This document shows positions 16,352-25,359 of a DNA stretch of 64,000 bases, in pieces (within the stretch, counting starts at the first letter, position 1; every line of letters starts with the position of its first letter). A program made the position numbers and the translations under genes. The stretch is taken from assembly GCA_020073565.1 (NCBI GenBank), contig JAIQEY010000010.1, positions 62,001 to 126,000 of the forward strand, given 5' to 3'. Origin of the DNA: Terriglobia bacterium. GTDB lineage: Bacteria > Acidobacteriota > Terriglobia > Terriglobales > Acidobacteriaceae. The notes below the pieces were generated by a model. The model was not told the origin of the DNA. It was given only the letters and a program-made list of their open reading frames with translations, and did no database searches.

Positions 16352-17756
16352 ATTTTTCCATGCGGCGATAGAGTGCGCCGCGACTCAATCCCAAGGCCTC
16401 CGCCGCCTGGCTCACATTTCCCTGAAAGCGCTGCAGAGCTTTGCGGATGAGGAGCGCTTCCACCGATTCCAGGCTGAGATCGTCCGGGTTCTGGGCTTGC
16501 GGTCGAAGCACATTCAGACCCAGATCGGCGGGCTGAATCTCTTGCCCCCGGCACATCAGAACGGCGCGTTCCAGGGTGTGCTCCAGTTCCCGGACATTGC
16601 CCGGCCACGCGTACTGCAGCAACACCTGCAGGGCGGAGTCTTCAAACCCTCCAATCTCGCGCCGATAGCGGGAAGCGTAGCGCCTGAGAAAGTGCACGGC
16701 CAGTGCGGGAATATCGTCCCGGCGTTCTCGCAGTGGCGGCACGTGGATCTCGACGGTGTTCAACCGAAAAAGCAAGTCTTCCCGGAAAAGGCCCGCTGCA
16801 CACGCGGCTTGCAGGTCGGTATTGGTGGCCGAGATGACACGCAGGTCGACTCGCCGAGACTTCGAGGATCCCAGGCGTTCCATCTCGCCCGACTCCAGCA
16901 CGCGCAGCAGTTTTGCCTGTTGGCGAACCGGCACGTTTCCAATTTCATCCAGGAAGATGGTGCCGCCGTCGGCCAATTCAAAGCGTCCGATGCGGTCGCT
17001 CCGGGCATCGGTGAATGCGCCTTTGACGTGTCCGAAGAGTTCACTTTCGAAGACTCCTTCGGCGAGCGCACCGGTGTTGACGGCCACGAGCGGACGGCTG
17101 GCACGCGGGGAGAGAGCATGCAGGGTCTGCGCCACGACCTCCTTGCCGCTGCCATGCTCGCCGGTGATCAGGACATTCGCGTCGGAGGGTCCGACGCGGG
17201 CGATCGCTTCGAGAACGGGTTGCATCGAGGGCGCGGACGCGATGAATTCAGCGCGGCCCTGGGCCTGGAGCAACCGGTTTTCGGCCGCCAGCCGTTCCGC
17301 ACGCTGCAGCGCACGATACAGCTCAACTTGGGTGCGCAGGATATTGAGGAGGCGCTCGTTCTCCCACGGCTTTTGGATAAAGTCTCGCGCACCGCGCCGC
17401 ATGGCTTCGACGGCCAACTCCACATTGCCCCATGCGGTCATGACGATGACAGGAAGACTGCTGTCGAGAGCGACAATCTCCGAGAGCAGATCAAGGCCCT
17501 CGCGTCCCGATGTCGTGTCGCGGGTGTAGTTGAGATCGATCAACACCGCGTCGTAGTACTCGGTCGCCAAGGCTTCCCGCGCCAGCACCGGAGACGAGAC
17601 TGTGTCGACGGCGTAACCCTGGGGGCGGAGTAACAACTCCAGCGCTTCGAGAATCGGCCGCTGATCGTCCGCAGCCAAAATGCGCGGAGGACGGAGTTGG
17701 CTATCGCGGGGAGGTGCGGGAGACTGTGAAAACAGCGATTTGGCCGCGTTTGGCAT
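16341..17756 (-). CDS. NtrC-family sigma-54-dependent response regulator
   Basis: A 471-residue regulator. The receiver domain (24-140) has acidic residues D30/D31, phospho-acceptor D74 and a conserved lysine in FIQKPW. The AAA+ domain has Walker A GEHGSGKE (199-206), Walker B TIFLDEIG (265-273) and an arginine-rich sensor region (LREDLLFRLNTVEIHVPPLRERRDD lies beyond, at about 345-370). The C-terminal Fis-type helix-turn-helix ends VSQAAEALGLSRGALYRRM. The sigma-54 contact loop reads GAFTDA (246-251) instead of GAFTGA. It begins 3 nt after the TolC-like gene stop. A sigma-54-type site and palindrome upstream of the operon (42356-42482) are plausible targets. Confidence 0.92.
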   Translation of the reverse strand: MPNAAKSLFSQSPAPPRDSQLRPPRILAADDQRPILEALELLLRPQGYAVDTVSSPVLAREALATEYYDAVLIDLNYTRDTTSGREGLDLLSEIVALDSSLPVIVMTAWGNVELAVEAMRRGARDFIQKPWENERLLNILRTQVELYRALQRAERLAAENRLLQAQGRAEFIASAPSMQPVLEAIARVGPSDANVLITGEHGSGKEVVAQTLHALSPRASRPLVAVNTGALAEGVFESELFGHVKGAFTDARSDRIGRFELADGGTIFLDEIGNVPVRQQAKLLRVLESGEMERLGSSKSRRVDLRVISATNTDLQAACAAGLFREDLLFRLNTVEIHVPPLRERRDDIPALAVHFLRRYASRYRREIGGFEDSALQVLLQYAWPGNVRELEHTLERAVLMCRGQEIQPADLGLNVLRPQAQNPDDLSLESVEALLIRKALQRFQGNVSQAAEALGLSRGALYRRMEKYGL

Positions 17757-17759
17757 GCA

Positions 17760-19646
17760 TTACGGAGAGGAAGCAGACACTTTGCCACTGACTGCATCCT
17801 GAATCAGCACTCCATTATGTTCTAAAGTCGCACCCGTTGCGCGATCAAGTTCGACGCGGGCCTTCTGGTAGGTGGTGGTGGCGGTGACCAGGTCCAATTC
17901 GGCCAATGAGAGATCGCGCTGGGCGGTCAAGGTTTGGAAACTCGAGCCGGCGCCAAGGTCCTGCTCTTTCTTTGTGATCTCGAAAGTGCGCTGGGCCAGG
18001 TCCCGCGCCTTGCGGGCCGATTCTACCCGGGCCCGCGATTGCTCCAGCGAATACTGCGCATTCCGCACTTCGATCCGGATCTGCTTCTTCAACTGTTCCT
18101 TGCGCAGACCCGCTTGACGGTACTCCAACTCGGAACGGTACTGGTCGGCCTTAGCCACGCGGTTGCGAAATGGGATGTTCAGGTTCAGTCCTACGAAATA
18201 ATCGGGGGAAGAATTATTGAAGGCGTTTTGCCAGGCGCCGGACAGGTCGGTGGGGACAGTGGCAGTGTTTCCCGAAGTCACCAACCCTGCAAGCCCGCTG
18301 CCCGCGTAGAAACCCACCAGAGACAGTGTAGGCAGAAGTGCATTGCGAGCGGCCTTGCGGCTGATTTGACGGTTGACGAGATCGACGTCGGTTTCGAGCA
18401 ATTCCGGACGATTTTGCAGGCCTTGTGCGATCAGATCCGGCAGCGCGGTATCGGTTTCGGTGCTTAGGGTCTGCATGCGATCGGTCGGAACAACCGGCAT
18501 TTCTCCGAGCGCGGGATCATCGAGGCTCTTGGTCAGCGCATTCTTCATCAGCGATTCCTGGAGCTGGAGAGTGGTGCGGGCAACGGTCAAGTCTTGATCG
18601 CGTTTAGAGACCTCTGCCTCGGCCTTCATTACATCCATCTCGGGCACGGCCTCCAGTTGTAACTGCTTCTTCGCGTTGTCCAGAGTCTGGTTGGCAAACG
18701 CCAGGGACTGTTCGTCGACGCGCGCCTGCTCGTAAGCACTCACCAGGTCCCAGTAGATGTTTTCAATCTGTGTAATCGTCGCGATGACCTGATCTTTGAA
18801 AGCGATGTCGGAGATTTTCTTGTTATTGCGGGCGATGCGTAAGAAGCGCAGGTTCGGGCCAAAGCCAAATCCGGCGAGTAATTGCTGCTGAAATCCAACG
18901 CGGTAGTAAGCATTCAGGGCGGGACTCAGATTATTGTTCGGGCTGTTGGTCGTCTGGCGGTTGTTGTCGAACGTGAACGAGAAGGTCGTGCCAGTGGGAA
19001 ACGCCTGCGTGTAAGCGACATTGACCTGGGTTACATTCAGTTGCAGCGAAGGGACATTGAAGACTACGGTATTCGACAGTGGCGTCGTCTGGTGCTCAAT
19101 CCCCATGTTGGCATTGAGTTCGGGATCGTAGGATGCTACGGGAGTTCCTGCTCCCAACGTGGATTGCACCAGTCCTGAAGCGCCTGCACCCGCGCCGCCA
19201 GCGCCGCTCGACGTTCCGCCCGCACCTGCTCCCGGTGCTCCCGCGCCGAAGCCACCGACTCCGCCGCCGGGAGTTCCCTGGACTACACCGGTATTGACGC
19301 CACGAAAACTCCCGCCCGCCTTGGTGCGGAGTAGATCCGTGTCGGCAATCGGCAAGTTGTAGCGGGCAATGGCCAAATCCAGATTGTTTTCCAGCGCAAG
19401 GTCGATCGCATCTTTCAAGGACAGGTACAGCTTTCCATCCCGAATCATTCGGTCGAGACGCGGCGAATTTGTCAGTACCGGCTCCGGCACTTGATCGGCA
19501 TTGTACGGACTGAGGGGGTTATGAGAGCGGGGCATTTGCAGCTCCGCCGGAGTGCGCACCTGAGCCTGAGCCATGGCTGCCATGAGCGCGAGCAACGCTG
19601 CCATCAGCGGAACGTTACAGCAATTCCTGCGGAAACTGACCTTCAT
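17760..19646 (-). CDS. TolC-family outer-membrane efflux protein
   Basis: A 628-residue protein with a signal peptide (ALLALMAAMAQA) and two outer-membrane efflux protein repeats. The first opens with LSLKDAIDLALENNLDLAIA, and the second with LPDLIAQGLQNRPELLETDV. Long coiled-coil helices rich in A, Q and K complete the periplasmic tunnel. An unusual Gly/Ala-rich segment (about 124-158) interrupts the region after the first helix, where normal TolC proteins have a short strand-loop. The ATG at 19646 overlaps the ATPase stop (ATGA). It would form the outer-membrane exit duct for the adaptor and permeases of the operon. Confidence 0.9.
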   Translation of the reverse strand: MKVSFRRNCCNVPLMAALLALMAAMAQAQVRTPAELQMPRSHNPLSPYNADQVPEPVLTNSPRLDRMIRDGKLYLSLKDAIDLALENNLDLAIARYNLPIADTDLLRTKAGGSFRGVNTGVVQGTPGGGVGGFGAGAPGAGAGGTSSGAGGAGAGASGLVQSTLGAGTPVASYDPELNANMGIEHQTTPLSNTVVFNVPSLQLNVTQVNVAYTQAFPTGTTFSFTFDNNRQTTNSPNNNLSPALNAYYRVGFQQQLLAGFGFGPNLRFLRIARNNKKISDIAFKDQVIATITQIENIYWDLVSAYEQARVDEQSLAFANQTLDNAKKQLQLEAVPEMDVMKAEAEVSKRDQDLTVARTTLQLQESLMKNALTKSLDDPALGEMPVVPTDRMQTLSTETDTALPDLIAQGLQNRPELLETDVDLVNRQISRKAARNALLPTLSLVGFYAGSGLAGLVTSGNTATVPTDLSGAWQNAFNNSSPDYFVGLNLNIPFRNRVAKADQYRSELEYRQAGLRKEQLKKQIRIEVRNAQYSLEQSRARVESARKARDLAQRTFEITKKEQDLGAGSSFQTLTAQRDLSLAELDLVTATTTYQKARVELDRATGATLEHNGVLIQDAVSGKVSASSP

Positions 19647-20353
19647 CGATTCACCGCCGCGTCGCTGGGTTCCATCGTCGGATTCGCCGTATCGCCAACC
19701 AGCCAACCATCGCGCAACTGAAGGGTGCGAGTCCCATACGCAGCGTTCGTTTCGGAGTGAGTGACCTGCACGATCGTTGTGCCCTGCTGATTCAATTCCC
19801 GAAAGAGTTCCATGATCTCCTTGGCCTGGCTGGAATGAAGATTCCCGGTCGGCTCGTCGGCGAGCAAGAGTGCCGGTTTGTGGATGACGGCGCGCGCGAC
19901 TCCGACGAGTTGTTGTTGTCCACCCGAGAGCTGGCTGGGATAGAGATCCTTCTTGGCGACGATCTGGAAGCGATCGAGAGCGTCCGCGACCAGGCTTTGC
20001 CGTTGTCTGGCGGGAATGTCTTTGTAAGAGAGGGGCAGATCGAGGTTCTCCTGGACCGTCAGATCGTCGAGCAGGTGGTAACTCTGAAACACCATGCCCG
20101 TGTTTTTCTTGGCCAGTTCTGCGCGCTCCTTCCGCTTCATGGCGTGCGCCGCCTGCTCGCGGAGCCAGTACTCGCCCTCCCACTGGTCATCGAGAAGCGC
20201 GAGTACATTGAGCAGCGACGACTTCCCCGCCCCCGACGGTCCCATTACGGTGATGAATTCGCCTTCGTGGATCTCGATGCTAATACGGCGCAGAACCCAG
20301 GTTTGGCCCGCCTTCGTTTTGTAACTGCGTTCGACGTTCTTCAGTTGGATCAT
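19643..20353 (-). CDS. ABC transporter ATPase B (LolD/MacB type)
   Basis: A 236-residue nucleotide-binding subunit. Walker A is GPSGAGKS (38-45), with a Q-loop in MVFQSYHLL, the signature [14 protein letters not shown], Walker [13 protein letters not shown] and the switch histidine in VTHS. The family drives MacB/LolCDE/FtsX-like permeases that do mechanical work in the periplasm rather than classic transport. The ATG at 20353 is 44 nt after the last permease stop. The signature helix reads LVG where ATPase A has RVA, so the two ATPases are diverged paralogues and not recent copies. It could power all eight ADOP proteins or only the nearest. Confidence 0.92.
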   Translation of the reverse strand: MIQLKNVERSYKTKAGQTWVLRRISIEIHEGEFITVMGPSGAGKSSLLNVLALLDDQWEGEYWLREQAAHAMKRKERAELAKKNTGMVFQSYHLLDDLTVQENLDLPLSYKDIPARQRQSLVADALDRFQIVAKKDLYPSQLSGGQQQLVGVARAVIHKPALLLADEPTGNLHSSQAKEIMELFRELNQQGTTIVQVTHSETNAAYGTRTLQLRDGWLVGDTANPTMEPSDAAVNR

Positions 20354-20397
20354 TTTTCCCTCGGTTGAATGAGTGCGTTCATCTCGGGGCCGTTCTC

Positions 20398-22908
20398 TTA
20401 CTCGTAACGAAGGGCGTTCATTGGTTCCACGCGCGCCGCTCGTCGAGCCGGCACCATCGCGGACGCTAGTGCCACCAGGGTCACCAGGAGAGTCACCAGG
20501 CACAACGTGAGCGGGTCACTGCTGGAGATACCGAACAACTGGCTGCGCGCGGCCCTCATCAGCAGCAACGACAATGGCAGGGTCACCGCGACGCTGACTC
20601 CTGCCAGCCACAGCACCTCAATCAGCACCATCCAGACCACCGACGCGCGGGTCGCTCCGAGCGCCAGGCGAATGCCGATCTCACCGGTTCTCTGGCTGGT
20701 CGAATACGCCAGAACTCCATACAAACCGACGGCAGCCATGAGAGCAGCAAGCAGCCCAAAACTGGAGGCAAGCAACGCGATTACGCGTTCGGCGGTCAGG
20801 TTGTTGTCGATCTGCTCGTCCATGGTCCGGAAAGTGTCGAGCACCAGGTTGGAGTCCAGCGCTTGCATCGCGCGGCGGATCGTACTCTCGGCGCTTTCGG
20901 GCTGCCGCCAGGTCCGGACATAGAATGTCATCGCGTGAGGCTCCGCCGACTGGAGGTAGGGCAGGAACTCCGTGCGCGTGACCGCCTCTCGCAGGCTGGT
21001 ATGCTTCGCGTCTTTCACCACCCCGACGATGGCAGCGTCAGTCTTCACTCCCTTGCCGCCCCCTTGGCCCAGATCATGCCCAAGCGCCTGCTGGGGGTCT
21101 CCGAAGAAGTGGCGTGCGAAACTTTCATTCACGACGGCCACCTTCTGCGATGCCGCCGAGTCTTGGTCAGTGAACGCACGGCCCGCGAGCAATGGCATCT
21201 GAAGGGTCGCGAAGTAGTCCGCGCTCACGTTCGGTTGCTCGACGTCCATGTTCTCGTCCGGTTTTTCGGCATACCCGGCGATGGTGATGTTCAAGCTTTC
21301 GTTGTCATTCGCCAACTCGGGATCGTTGGTCGCGGCAACAGAACGAACTCCAGGCAGGCTCTTCAATGTCTCGAAGACTCTTTGGTAGAGCGCGAAAGTT
21401 CGAGCGGGTTCATAGCCCGCCATCCTGGGGTCAATACCAAAGGTCAGGAGATGATCAGTCGCGAAGCCAGCATTGAGCGACTTGAGATTGTGCAACGTGC
21501 GCACGAACAGGCCGGCGCCAACTAGCAGCACCAGACTCAGCCCGATCTGCAGGGCGACCGAAATTCGACGGAAGCGGAGCGGACTACCTTTTGCGGCTAT
21601 CCCTTGTTGTTTCAGGGATGGTGCCAGATCGGGGCGCCAGAACTGCACCGCTGGAGCCAGACTGAAAAGGAGACTTACCGACAACGCTAGCGCACAGTTG
21701 AAGAGCACGATTCGCAGATCGGGCTTGGGGGAAAAAGGAAGATCGCCCGTCCCTCCGCTCCAGATCATATTGATCAGCAGGCCCGAGACTTGCTGTGCCA
21801 GCAGCATGCCCAACGATCCCCCGGCAAGGCCGAGGAGGAGCCCTTCTACGAGTAATTGCTGCACGACCCGCTTGCGCTTGGCGCCCAGCGCGTAGCGCAC
21901 TGACATTTCACGGATTCGCCCGGCCGCCCGGACGAGCAAAAGACTTCCCACATTGGCGCATGCCATCAGCGCCACCAGTCCAACCATGCCCATTACGATT
22001 AGCAAGGGCGTCTGAACGTCGCTGCGCAGCGGAGAAAATCCCCTGGCGCCGTCGAGCAGGAACAAATGCGACTGGGCTAGAAAGTGCTCGCGGAAACTTT
22101 CCGACCCGCCTTTAATTTCTTTCAGTTCGTCGGACCGGATCGAATACCACAACGGGCTGATGCCGGCTTCCGCCTGCTCACGGGTTGCCCCCGGTTTGAG
22201 ATTGCCGATGATGTTCAGCCAGCTTGAGCGCCGGTCATTGAGATCTTTGCTTCCCGGCATGACTGCGGACTTCATCATCATGGGTACGAACACATCTGGC
22301 GTGTCGCCCATCACGACGCTGTGAAAGCCGGGCGGCGCAACTCCGACCACGGTGAAGGGATGGCCGTTCACCAGGATGCTCTGGTTCAACACTGCCGGGT
22401 CGGTGCCAAAGCGGCGCTGCCAGTAGCTGAAACTCACCACCACGACCGGGTTCGCGTCTGGCACCAGATCATCTGCGGCAACGAACAACCGTCCCAGGGC
22501 TGGCTGCAAGCCGAGAACATCGAAGTAATTGCCGGAGACCAGCTCCGCCGTGACCAAGTCGGGCTGGCTGTGCCACTGCACTCCGACTTGTGTCCAATCC
22601 GTGGCAATCAGACCACTGAAAACCGAGTTGCGGTCACGCAGATCGCGGTACATCGGGTAGGAGAAGTAGAAAGCTCCATCCGTCCGCGAGCTGAGGTGCC
22701 CGGAATTGCTGCCGACATATTTCAGGATCACCAGACGATCCACGTCTTTCACGGGAAGGCTGCGCAGAAGGGCCTGATCGAGCAAGCTGAAGATCGCCGT
22801 GTTCGCACCGATGCCGAGGGCGAGCGTAAGGATCGCAACTGCCGCAAACCCTGGAGCCTTCTTGAGCTGGCGCAGCGCGTAGCGAAGATCCTGAAAGAGT
22901 CCCGTCAT
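20398..22908 (-). CDS. ADOP-family duplicated MacB-like permease, copy 1 (last in the operon)
   Basis: At 836 residues this is one of the two long copies. It begins MTGLFQDLRYALRQLKKAPG and ends VEPMNALRYE. The cytoplasmic coupling motifs are REMSVRYALGAKR in the first half and GEIGIRLALGATR in the second. Its first periplasmic domain (LVSGNYFDVLGLQPALGR) resembles copy 7 far more than its neighbour, and both have the RSLPVKD/RTLPVYK entry, so 1 and 7 form one subclass. The gap to copy 2 is 15 nt. ATPase B follows after 44 nt. Confidence 0.9.
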   Translation of the reverse strand: MTGLFQDLRYALRQLKKAPGFAAVAILTLALGIGANTAIFSLLDQALLRSLPVKDVDRLVILKYVGSNSGHLSSRTDGAFYFSYPMYRDLRDRNSVFSGLIATDWTQVGVQWHSQPDLVTAELVSGNYFDVLGLQPALGRLFVAADDLVPDANPVVVVSFSYWQRRFGTDPAVLNQSILVNGHPFTVVGVAPPGFHSVVMGDTPDVFVPMMMKSAVMPGSKDLNDRRSSWLNIIGNLKPGATREQAEAGISPLWYSIRSDELKEIKGGSESFREHFLAQSHLFLLDGARGFSPLRSDVQTPLLIVMGMVGLVALMACANVGSLLLVRAAGRIREMSVRYALGAKRKRVVQQLLVEGLLLGLAGGSLGMLLAQQVSGLLINMIWSGGTGDLPFSPKPDLRIVLFNCALALSVSLLFSLAPAVQFWRPDLAPSLKQQGIAAKGSPLRFRRISVALQIGLSLVLLVGAGLFVRTLHNLKSLNAGFATDHLLTFGIDPRMAGYEPARTFALYQRVFETLKSLPGVRSVAATNDPELANDNESLNITIAGYAEKPDENMDVEQPNVSADYFATLQMPLLAGRAFTDQDSAASQKVAVVNESFARHFFGDPQQALGHDLGQGGGKGVKTDAAIVGVVKDAKHTSLREAVTRTEFLPYLQSAEPHAMTFYVRTWRQPESAESTIRRAMQALDSNLVLDTFRTMDEQIDNNLTAERVIALLASSFGLLAALMAAVGLYGVLAYSTSQRTGEIGIRLALGATRASVVWMVLIEVLWLAGVSVAVTLPLSLLLMRAARSQLFGISSSDPLTLCLVTLLVTLVALASAMVPARRAARVEPMNALRYE

Positions 22909-22923
22909 CGTCGTCTTGTCCTC

Positions 22924-25350
22924 TTACTCATAGCGTAGTGCGACGACCGGATTGACCGTCGCCGCGCGCCAGGCCGGTACCACGCAGGCGATCGTCGCCA
23001 CCAGGACCAGAATCAGTGACGACAGAAGCAAGGTCTGCGGATCGCGTGGACTGCCGCCAGCCCATGTGCGGACGATATGGTCCAGCGCCAGACTGAGCCC
23101 GAGTCCAACGACAACACCCGCGGCGAGCATTAAGGCCGTAGACCTGATCACCAATCTCAGAATGTTGGCACGCGGAGCACCGAGAGCCATCCGTATGCCG
23201 ACTTCCTGGGTGCGCTGCGTGACGGAGAAGGAAACAACGCTATAGAGTCCGGTTCCGGCTAACGCGAGGGCCAGAATTGCGAAGAGCGAAAACAGGGTTG
23301 CAATGAAGCGTCCTTGTCCCCATCCCCGAGTTTCCAGCCACCAGACCAAAGTGTGATCCTGGCTGACCACCAATTCGGGATTGAGTTCGCGCAGCTTCTG
23401 CTTCACGAACTGCATCAGCGCCTCGGGATTGCCCCGGGCACGCACATGCAGGGACAAATCTGGGGTCAGGATGAAGCTGTATGGAAGAAAGACCGCCGGC
23501 TTGACCGGATGATCAAGTCCGTCGTTACGCGCATCCCCCACTACCCCAATAATTTCCAGCCAGTCATCCGGATTCTGCGTGAGTAGTAGATCCGGAAACT
23601 CGGCTTTGAGCATCGCACTCCGCACGTTCTGGCCGATGGGGTTGCCTTCGGGAAGATACTGTTTCACAAAGGTCTGGTTAACCAGCGCCAGATGGGCAGC
23701 ACGACTCGACTCCGCGTCGTCGAAAATTCGCCCCGCCAGCAGGGGGATGTGGAGAGTGGCGAATTCTTCTCGACTCACCAAAGCCAGCACTGCTTGTGCA
23801 CCGGTGAGTGTGGGCTTGCTCCGAATCTCAATCGTGCCGTTGAATCCTCCTAGCGGCGGAAACCAGCTGGTCGCCACCGCTGCCCCGTCCACGCCCGGCA
23901 CTTCCTCGATCGTCCGGCGGATCGCATCCTGCGCATTCAGGCGGGCTTGCCACGTCGTGTTCGTTCCCCGTGGAACCGCGGCATTTAGGGTAATCACGTG
24001 GTCAGGATCGAAGCCCATCGGGGCGTGTGTCAGCGCCTGGAAGGCTTTCAAGGCCGCACCGGCGCCCGCCATCAGCAGCAAAGTTAGCGAAACCTGTCCG
24101 GCAATCAAAAGACGATGGGTGTTGCGACTGCGAGCACTGCCCAAAACCCGTGTGCTGTTCGCTTGAATCAACTCACTGATCGGAGGATGGGAAAGCTGCC
24201 AGGCGGGCGATATCCCGAACAGAATTCCTGTAACGACGGCGACCACGGCGCTAAAGACCAGAACCGGGGCATTCACCCGAATCGCGGCTTCGTGCGGAAA
24301 CGAATACAGCGGAAGCATCGACGACAGAGTCCCAACTGCGCGATAAGCGACCAATACCCCGAGCGCCGCGCCCGCGACCGAAAGCAGTACCGACTCTGTC
24401 AGGAGTTGCTGGATCAGACGCGTGCGGCTGGCGCCGATCGAAGCCCGCACCGCCAACTCGTGCTGTCGCGCCGTTCCCCGCGCCAACAGCAATATGGAAA
24501 CGTTGGAGCAGCCGATGACCAGGAGCGCGATCACTGCCACGAAAAGCAAGACCAGCGTCCCGGAAAAGCGCCCCAGCACCTCTTCGTTCAGGGTGACGAT
24601 CGCGACTCGGCGGTCGCGCCGAAAATCCTTTGGGTCCTCTTTGGTAAAGCGGTCGACCAAGAGCTGCAGTTCAGCCCCAGCCGCTGGGTGCTTGACCCCC
24701 GGCTTCAGCTTGATGAACGACATCCAGTAATCGTGCGGATCTCCACTCGGCAATCCTGGCAGGTACACGTCCGAGTCCCCCCAGGTAAAACGCGGCGGCA
24801 CGACTCCAATGATCGTGTAGGGCTTATGGCTGAGTTCGACCGTCTGCCCGACGACGTTGCGATTTCCGGCAAACTGGCGCTGCCAGAACGTGTAGCTCAG
24901 CACTGCGACGGGAGCTCCCTTGTTCCCTGTCATGTCCGACGGCGTGAAGCCACGACCCAGCAGCAGTGGCACTCCCATGTAGGAGAATAGGTTCGGGGAG
25001 TATTCCCCGACGTTCACGGAGATCGGAAATTGTCCACCCGTCAGGGTCTCGCTCTGGCCGTTTTGCAGAAATACGTCGTCGATCGACGATGCGTGACGGA
25101 GTTCCTCATACTCGGAACCCTTGACGGCCAACAAGGGACCCCGGTCCGTCTTGTCGCGCAGTTCCACATGAACCATACGGTCAGCGTCCCGGTAGGGATA
25201 AGGATCGAGGAGGATGCTGTACACGACGCTGAAGATTGCAGTCGTAGCGCCAATCCCCAGCGTGAGTGAGAGCACGGCGGTGACCGCAAACCCGGGTGAC
25301 TTGCGCAACTGTCGCACTGCGTAGCGCAGATCCTGGAGTAGTCCGTTCAT
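22924..25350 (-). CDS. ADOP-family duplicated MacB-like permease, copy 2
   Basis: 808 residues, start MNGLLQDLRYAVRQLRKSPG, end VNPVVALRYE. Coupling motifs: HELAVRASIGASR and QEVGIRMALGAPR. The first periplasmic domain has DPYPYRDADRMVHVELRDK and lacks the FLDW element seen in copies 3, 6 and 8. It is closest to copy 5 at its entry (HPFPYRSAERL). The second periplasmic domain shows the shared LSLHVRARGNPEALM element. The gap to copy 3 is only 9 nt. It has no ATPase domain, as is normal for the family. Confidence 0.9.
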   Translation of the reverse strand: MNGLLQDLRYAVRQLRKSPGFAVTAVLSLTLGIGATTAIFSVVYSILLDPYPYRDADRMVHVELRDKTDRGPLLAVKGSEYEELRHASSIDDVFLQNGQSETLTGGQFPISVNVGEYSPNLFSYMGVPLLLGRGFTPSDMTGNKGAPVAVLSYTFWQRQFAGNRNVVGQTVELSHKPYTIIGVVPPRFTWGDSDVYLPGLPSGDPHDYWMSFIKLKPGVKHPAAGAELQLLVDRFTKEDPKDFRRDRRVAIVTLNEEVLGRFSGTLVLLFVAVIALLVIGCSNVSILLLARGTARQHELAVRASIGASRTRLIQQLLTESVLLSVAGAALGVLVAYRAVGTLSSMLPLYSFPHEAAIRVNAPVLVFSAVVAVVTGILFGISPAWQLSHPPISELIQANSTRVLGSARSRNTHRLLIAGQVSLTLLLMAGAGAALKAFQALTHAPMGFDPDHVITLNAAVPRGTNTTWQARLNAQDAIRRTIEEVPGVDGAAVATSWFPPLGGFNGTIEIRSKPTLTGAQAVLALVSREEFATLHIPLLAGRIFDDAESSRAAHLALVNQTFVKQYLPEGNPIGQNVRSAMLKAEFPDLLLTQNPDDWLEIIGVVGDARNDGLDHPVKPAVFLPYSFILTPDLSLHVRARGNPEALMQFVKQKLRELNPELVVSQDHTLVWWLETRGWGQGRFIATLFSLFAILALALAGTGLYSVVSFSVTQRTQEVGIRMALGAPRANILRLVIRSTALMLAAGVVVGLGLSLALDHIVRTWAGGSPRDPQTLLLSSLILVLVATIACVVPAWRAATVNPVVALRYE

Positions 25351-25359
25351 GGTTCCCCC

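Noticed and set aside
16296..17633. 445-codon open frame on the plus strand
   Set aside because: It is the complement of the NtrC-type regulator gene, whose domains are unmistakable. No ribosome site or recognisable motif supports it.
19647..20183. N-terminal extension of the TolC-like protein to 20183
   Set aside because: It would overlap the ATPase B gene in another frame, and the signal peptide begins only at the ATG at 19646, which overlaps the ATPase stop.
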